64,000 bases of DNA from Puntigrus tetrazona (taxonomy: Eukaryota > Chordata > Actinopteri > Cypriniformes > Cyprinidae): NCBI RefSeq assembly GCF_018831695.1, contig NC_056715.1, positions 1,739,068-1,803,067 of the forward strand, given 5' to 3'. Of the stretch, positions 48,395 to 57,873 are shown in pieces. The position numbers were made by a program, and so were the translations under genes. The notes below the pieces were generated by a model, which was not told the DNA's origin, did no database searches, and saw only the letters and a program-made list of their open reading frames with translations. The first letter of the stretch is position 1; every line of letters starts with the position of its first letter.

Positions 48395-50999
48395 GACATA
48401 ATGACTGTTCAAAAGATAGGGATTAAACTCATGTCAGACTCTGTCTTTGTGGGGTTTGTGGGAATCTGTGAGAGTTTGTATGCATTCAGTGATCAGCTTG
48501 CGTTTTGACCTCTGCAATATTTTTGAGGACCCTGCATTATGCCCTTTTTACATGTGTTTTAAAGCCATATAAGTTTAAACTTCATATATATATTCTTAGC
48601 GCACATAAACAGAAAGCGGCTTCCATGGGCGGGGCTTGTGCAAAGTGACATCATGTTGTATAGATTCTTTACCAGCAGCCGTGAACGTTTTGTACAATAC
48701 ATGAAAAGCGAAGTTTGATGTCAAATAAAAGAGACGCTACTTGCTTGATTACTTGTTATCATTGTATATTGCGTTTGTTTGATGTTCGTTACTTGTCACC
48801 CTGTGTATTGTTTTTACGTTCCCTTTTCCGCTCATGTTGTTATCATGCGTTGTGTGTTATGAGGCCGGGGAGAAGTGGACAGGTAAGAACGTCACGTGAC
48901 ATACATTACAACACGTAGGAATCTGTCTTGTATAGTACATCAGGTTAGGGGCGCGTGCCACCCCATGTACTCTTGTTTTGGATAAGAGAGCGTAGTTTAG
49001 TTAGGGCGTCTCGGACGCTGAAGACATTTTCTTTTCATATAGTTTCTGTTGGTAGATAGCTTAGGGGGGAAATTAAGTAGCTGAACACTGTTTTGATTTA
49101 TTTTCTTTAGCACCGCCCTCGTCTCTTCTTCCCGTTCCATCCGTCTTTTGTTTTGTTCATGTAAATACTGTAAATAGTGTAGGTGTATATACCTTTTTCC
49201 TTTTTGTTCTATCACATCTACACTTTTGTATTTTATAATCACCAACACAAATAAAAGTGTTATCTTGCACTTTAGTTTGCAGTGTTTTCTTTGTCCCACA
49301 CACTGTTTGCGCGTTCTTTAATGTCTGTCTTTTTAAATGTTATACCCCAGTATTAATCAATATTAATCTTTAAATGTAAACGGTTATATTTCTATCTTGC
49401 TTCAGACATTTTTGAGACACTTTTTTATGATGATTAAAAAAAGAAGTGGGTGATTTTTATCATTATAAGGTTGTTGTGTAGCCTGGTGTAAATACGGGAC
49501 TGCATATATTTGCAAAATATTTAATATAATTTAAGATTTATATTTAAGTGTTGCAAAAGAAATTTAAGTTAAAGGATATTTTGCAATGATTTATTTCTTC
49601 GTCTTTATTTTCTTTAATTATTTTTGTTTGCAAAAAGGACCTTTTTCTCAATACTTTAACTTTAATTTTAACCCTTTTTTTATTTTGTCTCCCTGTCATT
49701 TTCTTTTACAATACTACTTTTAAACCTATCTTTTGCAAATTTGTGGCCATGCATTGACTCCATACCATAGCTATTGGCCATTCTGAGTAAGTTAAATTAA
49801 GTGTAAGGAAAATAGGTGATACAGGACTTTTCCGACATCTTCTCTCAGTGAGATGTTGTAAAAGATGTCTGTATACACTGTGTGTGTATTGTCCTTCTCA
49901 GAAGACCAAAGTGTCTGGGGTTCTGTAAATATTAGTACTGTAATGAATAAATATGATGGTATTTCGTTCTAATGTTATGGACATTGAAATGTAATCATTC
50001 ATTGTTTATTTTTAAACAGTATAGATGATTTCTTGTAATGCACTATTTGTGAACCTAATTGTGTATGTCAGGCCATAAATCCTAAAACTTTGCTTTGGTG
50101 TTGGTTGCCACCCCTCATAGACACCATGCCACCCCACTGCCTCTCTAAAATTATTTTCTAGATCCGCCTCTTACAAATGGCTGGTGCAACATAAAAGTCT
50201 TTAGCATCAAGACCACCTCCCATGCCAGTAACCCTGGTATGTGTCCTGCTCAATACAAGAAAGAAGCGTATCTAATTCACATCAGAGAGTGCACTACATA
50301 TCATTATAATAAAGAGAGGAAGCATACATTTTAAAATGATAAAAAACTTGTTTCATTACATCTAAATATTTATTCAAATGCAAAACTTAAAAATAATTAA
50401 GCAGATATGACCTGCAACACTTTAAGAAACTAGTATTTATTACAGAACAAAGCAAGTGGGTAAACCATGGCATTAAACTTTTTTTTTTTCACAAAATTAC
50501 TCTAATTTGCCTCTTTGCATTGGAATTTAAAACCCTCTTCTCTAACCTTACACTGTTAATACTACACTAATTATTATATAAGTACTATAAATATTAGAAA
50601 AAATAATTTCAGTGGTCATTAAAGACCATAATTATTTTTACAAAATAGTGTTTAGTACCAAAATATCTCTTAAAAAAAAAAACAATTAAAATATAGAACA
50701 TTGCCTCTCCCCTAATCTTAATATTAATCAGAGTAAAATTATACTGCAAACGTCTTTAAACGTCTAATAAGCGTTTTAAAACGTGATCCTTTGATCACCA
50801 GCAGCCGTGAACTTTCTGTACAATACGTGAAAAGCGAAGTTTGATTTAAATCCTAGAACTGCTTCACCCATGTTTTCCATTCGAAATGCAAACCTGTTAA
50901 ACGAGTTTATTCCGAAAGTGAAACTGTTTGGTGAGACTCCATTTTGTGCGAAGACAATCACGAACAAGCCAGATAGAAAAGCTGTAAAAAATGTGAATC
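48395..50999. other. NLR1-NLR2 intergenic region
   Basis: Non-coding, AT-rich. It contains the likely NLR1 poly(A) signal (caaataaaag near 48723) and two short blocks (48664-48723 and 49352-49412) that are copies of the sequence flanking the NLR2 5' exon (50793-50850 and 51148-51207). Open frames such as 48997-49299 minus have no homology support. Confidence 0.45.
48724..49310. mobile_element. Possible solo LTR or other insertion
   Basis: This segment separates two blocks that lie much closer together around the NLR2 5' exon, so it looks inserted or substituted. It has an AATAAA (about 49250) followed by ttgcactttagtttgcagtg and a cccacaca end, which would fit the 3' part of an LTR. No target-site duplication or clear TG start was found. 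Confidence 0.25.
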
Positions 51000-51099
51000 A
51001 GATTGAGGGCAGATCGGTTTAATGCTGTTATCCAGAGACAGAATGGATTTATGAACTGAATTAAGTTTGTTTTTCATGTTCTTCATTGTTGAGAGAGAG
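51000..51099 (+). other. Putative non-coding 5' exon of NLR gene 2
   Basis: Similar to 42300-42401 upstream of NLR gene 1 (shared gaatggatttatgaactgaa) and ends at a gtaagt donor (51100). The next exon of this gene is at 57874, so the whole retrotransposon lies in the intron between them. Confidence 0.5.
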
Positions 51100-51287
51100 G
51101 TAAGTCTAATCGAGTGCATTTCTTGATTCATTATAATGCTTTGGTAAATCAATATGAATCTTTAAATGTAAACGGTTATATTTCTATCCTGCTTCAATGT
51201 AAGAGTGTTTTAATGTGCTTTAGTGTTCCTACTGATTTTCTTACTCTTGCCAGCTTTTAAGTCCTTGCTGATCAGATTCAATCTGGC

Positions 51288-51291
<4 letters not shown>

Positions 51292-51348
<57 letters not shown>
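51292..51348. repeat. (CA)n microsatellite at the retrotransposon insertion site
   Basis: About 55 bp of CA dinucleotides ending at the left target-site duplication. The retrotransposon inserted at the edge of this tract. Confidence 0.97.
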
Positions 51349-51349
<1 letters not shown>

Positions 51350-51839
51350 TGTTATGACTGGCTCAGGGCCATAACAAGGAGGGGAGACAAGAACGGGTAA
51401 AGGTGCTCAAATAAAGATTAACAGAAATGAATATTAAGTTAAACACAAAAGAAGTTGTGGAGTGTGAGTGTCTGTAAATCATTGGTGTGGGTGGTGTTGT
51501 GTGGGTGTAGGACAGGTGAATGGTGCGTCATGAATGTGGTGCGTAAAACAAAAGACAAACTCAAATGTGCATGATGAATCGGGAGAGAGGCAGGCGGGGA
51601 CGGGCGCGGTAAAGGAGCCGAGCCGAGCCGGGCCGGTGCAGAGCAGCGCAAACCAAAGTGCGGAGAGAGAGAGAGCGAGAGGAGGTTTTCCACTCCACTT
51701 ATATACAGAGTGATGTAGGTGGAGCAGTAGATTGGTGCAGGCCAGCAGGTGCAGGACAATTAGCCTGATGAGCCTGCACAAACAAACAGAGGGCGGCAGA
51801 CAAATAATCCCCACTCCCCCAAGGCCCTGGGCCGTAACA
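51350..51839 (-). repeat. 3' LTR of the retrotransposon
   Basis: In element sense it begins TGTTACGGCCCAGGG at 51839 and ends CATAACA at 51350. It contains a TATATAAG box and a CT-rich stretch. A purine run (AGGGGGGG) directly precedes it and is the expected polypurine tract. Compared with the 5' LTR it has about 25 extra bases at the far end (51350-51374) and lacks four bases, which removes an AATAAA. Confidence 0.85.
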
Positions 51840-52060
51840 CCCCCCCCTACAAAGAAGGGACCCCCTATGGGGACCTGAAAGTAACTACCCCCCTATAAAG
51901 CAGGTAGACCAATCAATTGATTAGATATATTAGATTTTAGATTTTTTAATTAAAACAAAAACTACCTTTAACAGGTGGATGGTCCCGGGACAAGGGAAAC
52001 CACCGTGCCGTCCCGGTTCAGCTCAACACGGTGGGGTGAAGCGAAACGCTTCCCAGTAGG

Positions 52061-53362
52061 CTAGAGAGCCCGAGAGAGAGCATCAGCCACAACGTTGTCA
52101 CGGCCTCTGATGTGTCTTATGTCCAGTGTATAACCCTGGAGGTGGAGAGCCCAGCGCATGAGCCGCTTGTTTGGAGACTGCAGATTTGAAAGAAACGTTA
52201 ATGGGTTATGATCAGAAAACACAACTACGGGTCCAGAACCCAAGTAAACGCTGAAGTACTGCAGCGCCCACAACAAAGCTAGAGTCTCTTTTTCAATAAC
52301 AGAGTAGTTAACTTGGTGTTTATTAAATTTCCTAGAAAAGCACACCGGTTTTCTTATTCCCAAGTCATTGGTTTGCATTAGTACAGCCCCTGCGCCCACT
52401 AGACTGGCATCCACCTCCACTTCAAAAGGCCTATCCCATTTCGGAGCCATCAGGACAGGGAAATTAGACATTAAAGCTTTGACCCTCTCAAAAGACTTCT
52501 GGCAAGCATCTGACCAGACAAATTTTACGTTTCCTTTTAGCAAGTCAGTTAATGGTGCCACTACAGAGGAAAAGTTTGGGCAGAAACACCTGTAATAGCC
52601 AACCATCCCTAAAAATCGCATAAGCTCCTTTTTAGTCATGGGTAATGGATATTGATCGATGGCTTGCACTTTAGCACGAACGGGTTTAACTGCCCCTTGA
52701 CCAACTACACGGCCTAAATAAACATTCACATTTGGCCAAATTCACAGTCAGTCGTGCATCTGCCAACCGTGCCAAAACTGCTTCCAGACGGGAAAGATGT
52801 TTCTCCCACGAATCCGAATAAACCACAACGTCATCCAGATATACAGCGCACCCATCAAGCCCACGCAACACAATATTCATTAGGCGCTGGAAGGTCGCTG
52901 GCGCATTTCGTAATCCAAACGGCATAACATTAAATGAATAAAGTCCACTAGGTGTGATGAATGATGAAATTTGCTTAGCCCTATCTGTTAACGGAACTTG
53001 CCAATAACCCTTCAACAAATCTAACTTTGTAACAAAGCTCGCCCCCCCACTTGGTCCACACAGTCCTCCATACGAGGCAGAGGAAAGGAGTCAGGCCTCG
53101 TGACAGAGTTGACTTTGCGAAAGTCATTACAGAACCTAGGCGTGGCGTCAGATTTAGGAATCAACAAACATGGTGAAGCCCTGCTGGAATCAGAAGGAAA
53201 GGCAATGTTGTTGTCAAGCATGTACTGAACAAACTTTTTGTCTGGATGCATACGATAGAAGCGCTGTCTGATTGGCTTAGCATCACCAACATCAATGTCA
53301 TGTTGCAGGACATTAGTACACGAAGGTGTGTCTCCAAAAAGAACAATATACTTTCTAATCAA
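52061..53362 (-). pseudogene. Reverse transcriptase-RNase H region, frameshifted
   Basis: Three overlapping minus-strand frames (53362-53021, 53018-52686, 52729-52061) together cover RT and RNase H. RT motifs seen: RFCNDFRKVN, PFGLRNAPATFQR and the catalytic YLDDVVVYS. RNase H residues seen: VEVDAS, IEKETLALLWAL, VVFSDHNPL and DNVVADALSR. The frames break in a run of G (plus-strand C run at 53042-53048) and again near 52700-52720, where a short stretch seems lost. A further break separates RT from the GPY/F module near 53360. The protein would copy element RNA into DNA in cytoplasmic particles, but this copy cannot make it from one frame. Confidence 0.88.
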
Positions 53363-53778
53363 ATTAACTTAGACCTTTTTGACGTGTCTAAATAAGACAA
53401 AGACTTCTCCAAATTCTGCAGTGACTCCCCATTTCTTAGATGACCAGTCGTTACAGCCTCCTCAGGATCTGGCGGTTCACCCCCTAGCTCTGCCACAACT
53501 GAGGAAGAGACAGACAGACACTGAGGCTGAACACTAGGCACCTGAATTTTCTCTTTCTCTCCAGAGTCACGACACAAATAAGGTTTTAGCAAATTTACAT
53601 GGCATAATTGAGTTTTAGATCTACGTTCTGGAGTGGAAATTAAATAATTTAGATCTGAAAGCTTTTTTACCACCAAATATGGACCTGAAAATTTTGCTTG
53701 AAATGGTGACGTTACTAGTGGCAACAGGGCTAACACCTGATCACCAGGAAAAAACTCTGCAAACAGTGCGTCTATCAC
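53359..53778 (-). pseudogene. Integrase C-terminal GPY/F module, shifted frame
   Basis: The frame contains PGDQVLALLP, then FSGPYLVVKKLSDLNYLI and VNLLKPY. This is the GPY/F module at the C-terminus of gypsy-type integrases, followed by a Ser/Glu-rich linker leading to RT. It is one frame away from the integrase core, with the shift in a T run (plus-strand A run at 53749-53754). Confidence 0.8.
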
Positions 53779-54907
53779 AAAGCTTTTTCATTTTTCCCTG
53801 TACAGCTTCCAACTTCTCTTTAGCTAATTCCTGAGCAACATACAACTTGTACCTAAAACCATTTACAAAGTCAATAAGGTTACTTGGCGGATCTGACTCT
53901 GTCCAGCCGTCCTTCAACAGTGCTAGGGGGCCCCGAACCTTATGACCGAAAACAAGGTCATTTGGGCTAAAGCCTGTACTCTCCTGGACCACCTCACGAG
54001 CAGACAACAACATCCAGGGCAGTGCTTCCTCCCAGTCCCCTTGCATCTGGACACAAAAAGATCGCAAAATTGATTTAAGAGTCTGATGGAACCTTTCCAA
54101 AGCACCCTGACTCTGTGCATGATAAGCAGATGAAAGATTATGTTTTATCTTAAGCTGTTTCAAAACTTGTGCAAACAGCTTTGAACAAAAATTTGAGCCC
54201 TGATCAGTCTGAATGATACGTGGAAGACCAAAAATTGAGATGAATTGACTCAAAGCACGAACTACGTTTTTAGTTGTAATACTTCGCAGTGGAAATGCCG
54301 CCGGATACCGAGTGTTCTGACACATTACTGTTAACAAGTACATAACACCAGATTTAGCTGGTGGCAACGGGCCCACACAATCTACAATTAAGTGTTCAAA
54401 AGGCTGTCCAATAGCAGGTATGGGACTCAATTGCACAGGGTGTAGTACTTGATTAGGTTTACTAGTTAACTGACACGTGTGACAAGACTTACAGTACGCA
54501 GACACATCCTTTTTCAAACGAGGCCAAAAGAAATACCTCATCACTCGATCATAGGTTTTCCGTATACCAAGATGCCCGCACTGGTCGTGAGAAATCTGTA
54601 ATACAGTGTCACGAAACTTTAAAGGCACAACAACCTGATAAATAGGATCACCAATGAAATTTTCAAACTGAGGAGACCATTTCCTGGTCAACACATTATT
54701 CTGAACAAAATAACATTGAGGACGATCTCTAACCTCAGTATTAGGACAAACCATATCAAAAAACTCCTTTAATGTATTGTCAGCTCTCTGTTCCTGAACC
54801 AGCTCACTATGTAAAACAGACCAAGGAAGAACAGGCGCTGAAAAATCCATCCTAGTGGGAGAAATAATTTCCTCACTTTTAGCTTTCACTTTAGTAGACC
54901 TTGTCAC
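53741..54907 (-). pseudogene. Integrase core of the retrotransposon
   Basis: A 388-codon frame. The N-terminal zinc-binding motif is visible (CGHLGIRKTYDRV then CKSCHTC). The DDE core follows: the first Asp in HLIVDCVGPLP, the second in QTDQGSNF and the Glu in QGALERFHQTLK. It lies between protease and RT, the reverse of normal gypsy order. It is in the same frame as gag-protease and separated from it by a single TAA (54977-54979) about 70 bases upstream of the first codon used here. Its C-terminal end is cut by the T-run frameshift near 53750. Confidence 0.88.
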
Positions 54908-54976
54908 TACACAAGCACTAAATACATCAGGAAAATCTGCTTTACTCTTATCTGGAACACTGCTTATGACAGGCTC

Positions 54977-56497
54977 TTATGTCACCTGGGCAGGAGGAGG
55001 AACATCAGCCCAAACTCTACTACCTGCAATGTCATTTCCCAGGATCATAGAGACACCATCCACTGGCAAAGCAGGACGCACACCTACCCAAACTTCACCC
55101 TGAAAAAAATTACAATGGAGCATCATCTTATGTTGTGGAACATTTACTACATTAAGGCCCATTCCCACAATAGGAATGGTGGAGCCAGTAAATGATTTTT
55201 CTGAAAAATTAAGTGCTGAGGCAACTATGAATGAATTAACTGCCCCGGTATCACGCAAAATCTTAATACGCGCACGCTCATTATCCCCGGGCAGAGAGAC
55301 ATTTCCCGCTGTAATGAACGGCAAAAAAGATTTTAGATCGGACTCTACCTCGGGCACAATAGAAGCTACCACAGATGCAGTACACATTGCTGGATTACGA
55401 CTAGGGGAAGTTTGTTTAGGACGAGACTTCATTCGATAACAGTCATTTTTCCAGTGTCCACGCTTGTGACAATAATTACAAATTTTCTCTGACTTACGCA
55501 TCAGCCTTCCACCTTTAACCTCTGAATCAGCCCACTCTCTATTCATTTGAACCGGACTATTAGCACGCGCACCAAAATTTGAACCATTACTCATGGAATG
55601 CGTTAGATAAAAATCATCCGCAAGCGCAGCAGCCTCCGCCACAGTCTTAACTCCACGCTCTCCAATGTACACCGAAATATTCTCAGAAATTGAATTTTTA
55701 AACTGCTCCAACAAAATGAGTTCTTTCAAATCCTCCAGTGTCTTAACACCTGCTGAAGAACACCAGCTTTCAAAGTGCGTTACTAAATCACACATAAATT
55801 CCAAATGTGAGCGATCCCCACGTCTCCAACTCCGGAAACGCTGCCTATACGCCTCAGGAACAAGCTCAAAAACTTTAAGAACAGCAGATTTAACTTCCGA
55901 ATACTTAGCACTGTCGACACTACTCAAAGAGGAAAACGCCTGTTGCGCCTTACCAGTCAACACGCACTGGAGCATTAACACGCGCGTCTGTTCAGACCAA
56001 CTACGCGTTTCCGCCAAACGCTCAAACAACGAAAAAAAAGTCTCTGGGTCTCTCTCGTTAAACCTAGGAACCAGTTTTAAATCACTAAGTTCATTTCTAG
56101 CTCCATGGGAAACACGCTCAAAGTTAACTCTCCCTTGTCTCATTAACTCAAGTTTTTGTCTCTCTACATCTAATTTTGCAAACTCCAAATCTTGCTTACT
56201 CCTCTCACTTTCTTGCTCCGCCTTTAACCTTAACAAAAGCAACTCCCTCTGTTGCTCAAAAGACAAACCTGTAGTACTCTGTGCAAAAAACACTTCACCT
56301 GGCTGCCCAACAGATTTCAAAACTCCCTTTTCCACCAACTTTTCCCTTAAAGTAAGTCTAACAACGTCTTTAACTTTTTTTGTATCTCCAATATCAAGTT
56401 TATAAAACTCAGCAAGCGCAATCAACTGCTTCTTAGTATATAGATTTAAACCACTTTCACATGTCGACTCAATAAAATCTTGTACAACCTCATCCAT
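54977..56497 (-). CDS. gag-protease open frame of the retrotransposon
   Basis: About 506 codons from the ATG at 56497 (the frame is open 22 codons further upstream). The first 350 residues are charged and helical, with a long Glu/Arg-rich segment (QQRELLLLRLKAEQESERSK), consistent with a capsid/nucleocapsid precursor. A CCHC zinc knuckle CNYCHKRGHWKNDC (C-x2-C-x4-H-x4-C) follows. The C-terminal part is a retropepsin-like protease with ILRDTGAVNSFI (DTGA catalytic site) and VSMILGNDIAG near the end. It ends at TAA (54977-54979), beyond which the same frame continues directly into integrase. The frame is uninterrupted, unlike the rest of pol. Confidence 0.88.
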   Translation of the reverse strand: MDEVVQDFIESTCESGLNLYTKKQLIALAEFYKLDIGDTKKVKDVVRLTLREKLVEKGVLKSVGQPGEVFFAQSTTGLSFEQQRELLLLRLKAEQESERSKQDLEFAKLDVERQKLELMRQGRVNFERVSHGARNELSDLKLVPRFNERDPETFFSLFERLAETRSWSEQTRVLMLQCVLTGKAQQAFSSLSSVDSAKYSEVKSAVLKVFELVPEAYRQRFRSWRRGDRSHLEFMCDLVTHFESWCSSAGVKTLEDLKELILLEQFKNSISENISVYIGERGVKTVAEAAALADDFYLTHSMSNGSNFGARANSPVQMNREWADSEVKGGRLMRKSEKICNYCHKRGHWKNDCYRMKSRPKQTSPSRNPAMCTASVVASIVPEVESDLKSFLPFITAGNVSLPGDNERARIKILRDTGAVNSFIVASALNFSEKSFTGSTIPIVGMGLNVVNVPQHKMMLHCNFFQGEVWVGVRPALPVDGVSMILGNDIAGSRVWADVPPPAQVT

Positions 56498-57093
56498 GGC
56501 TAAACAAATCCTACAAACAGGACGGACGCTTAAATGATACCTTGGGTAATGTACACCACACAAAGAACGAGATATCCCGCTAACTACCTACCCAAAAAAA
56601 CTTACAAACTCACCCCTAGTCTTCGGGAAGCGTGGCGATGGGTTCTTATGCGCCAGATACCGCTGGCACGTAAGAACACCCAGCAAGCTGATTGTTCCAC
56701 GTAACCACGGCGCGCTCCCGAGCCGATGCAGGGACAGGGAAAAAGGGAAGCTACGACCCGCTCTTAACTTCCACACTAAATAGTTACGCAGCACAACCCC
56801 TGTTGGGAAGCGCCGCTAAACCTACAAGGGATTCTCAATCTTTAAACTCTCAGTGAACATTACAAGTTATACACTTACCTTTCCGTCCTGAACACAGCTA
56901 CCACTGACAAACACCATGGCTAAATCTCCGCTCCACACTAAACACACCACTTTAGACAAGTCTCCCCTTGAGTGCAACCAAATCCATATAAGGACCATGA
57001 CAACACGGAATCTTTCCCGAATTATATGCCAATCAAGCGCACGGACAGCTCATTCACAAAAGGCAAACAAACAGGAGCTGAAAACGACGCGAC
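56498..57093 (-). other. Retrotransposon leader between 5' LTR and gag
   Basis: Untranslated leader of the element in the minus sense. A primer-binding site should directly follow the 5' LTR. The bases there start TGGTCGCGTCG, with the TGG expected for a tRNA 3'-end complement, but I could not assign a tRNA. Confidence 0.5.
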
Positions 57094-57557
57094 CAAGGAG
57101 GGGAGACAAGAACGGGTAAAGGTACTCAAATAAAGATTTATTAACAGAAATGAATATTAAGTTAAACACAAAAGAAGTTGTGGAGTGTGAGTGTCTGTAA
57201 ATCATTGGTGTGGGTGGTGTTGTGTGGGTGTAGGACAGGTGAATGGTGCGTCATGAATGTGGTGCGTAAAACAAAAGACAAACTCAAATGTGCATGATGA
57301 ATCGGGAGAGAGGCAGGCGGGGACGGGCGCGGTAAAGGAGCCGAGCCGAGCCGGTGCAGAGCAGCGCAAACCAAAGCGCGGAGAGAGAGAGAGCGAGAGA
57401 AGGTTTTCCACTCCACTTATATACAGAGTGATGTAGGTGGAGCAGTAAATTGGTGCAGGCCAGCAGGTGCAGGACAATTAGCCTGATGAGCCTGCACAAA
57501 CAAACAGAGGGCGGCAGACAAATAATCCCCACTCCCCCAAGGCCCTGGGCCGTAACA
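57094..57557 (-). repeat. 5' LTR of the retrotransposon
   Basis: In element sense it starts TGTTACGGCCCAGGG at 57557 and aligns with 51839-51375 at about 99% identity. It contains TATATAAG (promoter) and TTAATAAATC (poly(A) signal). Similarity stops at CTCCTTG, about 25 bases short of the end of the 3' LTR. Confidence 0.88.
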
Positions 57558-57873
57558 ACATACACACAAAACAGTGAAAGAACTGTGAACTGTTTTGGCT
57601 TTAATAGTGAATTAAGTCTTACAGTAATTGGTGTAAATGTGAGGAGTGAATTCTCAGAGAGAATAAGGGTGGAGTTTTGGATGGTGATTATTCATCCAAA
57701 TCTTATGTGACTCATAGTCTGAATATTAATGAGTCTGGAAACTCTAATTTGTGTCATAATAAGAAGTCTATTTTTTGTCAATTGTTACTCATGTCTAGAA
57801 AAATATTAACTACAAATATAAAAAATATTAATATTAATATTTTATTACACATTTTTAAAGCACCGCCTGTAAA

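Larger units (their letters stand above)
51350..57557 (-). mobile_element. LTR retrotransposon, gypsy-like with integrase before RT (Gmr1 type)
   Basis: A 6.2-kb element on the minus strand, flanked by ACAT at 51346-51349 and 57558-57561. Its ends are TGTTA (5' in element sense) and TAACA. Order in element sense: 5' LTR (57557-57094), leader, gag with zinc knuckle and aspartic protease, integrase with zinc-binding and DDE motifs, GPY/F module, reverse transcriptase, RNase H, polypurine tract, 3' LTR (51839-51350). RT, RNase H and the GPY/F module look Ty3/gypsy-like, but integrase precedes RT as in copia. That arrangement is known from the Gmr1 group of deuterostome elements. LTRs differ by only about four substitutions and two indels over about 465 bp, so insertion was recent. 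No env frame was found. Pol carries an in-frame stop and several frameshifts, so this copy is not autonomous. It lies antisense in intron 1 of NLR gene 2. Confidence 0.92.

Noticed and set aside
48997..49299. 100-codon minus-strand frame between the NLR genes
   Set aside because: Low-complexity Lys/Arg-rich translation without homology, inside a likely inserted non-coding segment.
51439..51814. Overlapping frames within the LTRs (and the same at 57162-57565), considered as an extra protein
   Set aside because: LTR sequence with a TATA box and CT-rich tract. The frames differ between the two LTRs because of indels, and no protein motif is seen.
55665..56405. 246-codon plus-strand frame across the retrotransposon
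   Set aside because: A shadow of the gag frame on the opposite strand, with no recognisable motif.
51350..57557. Possibility of an endogenous retrovirus with an envelope gene
   Set aside because: After RNase H only about 220 bp remain before the polypurine tract and 3' LTR, and no envelope-like frame exists. It is a retrotransposon.
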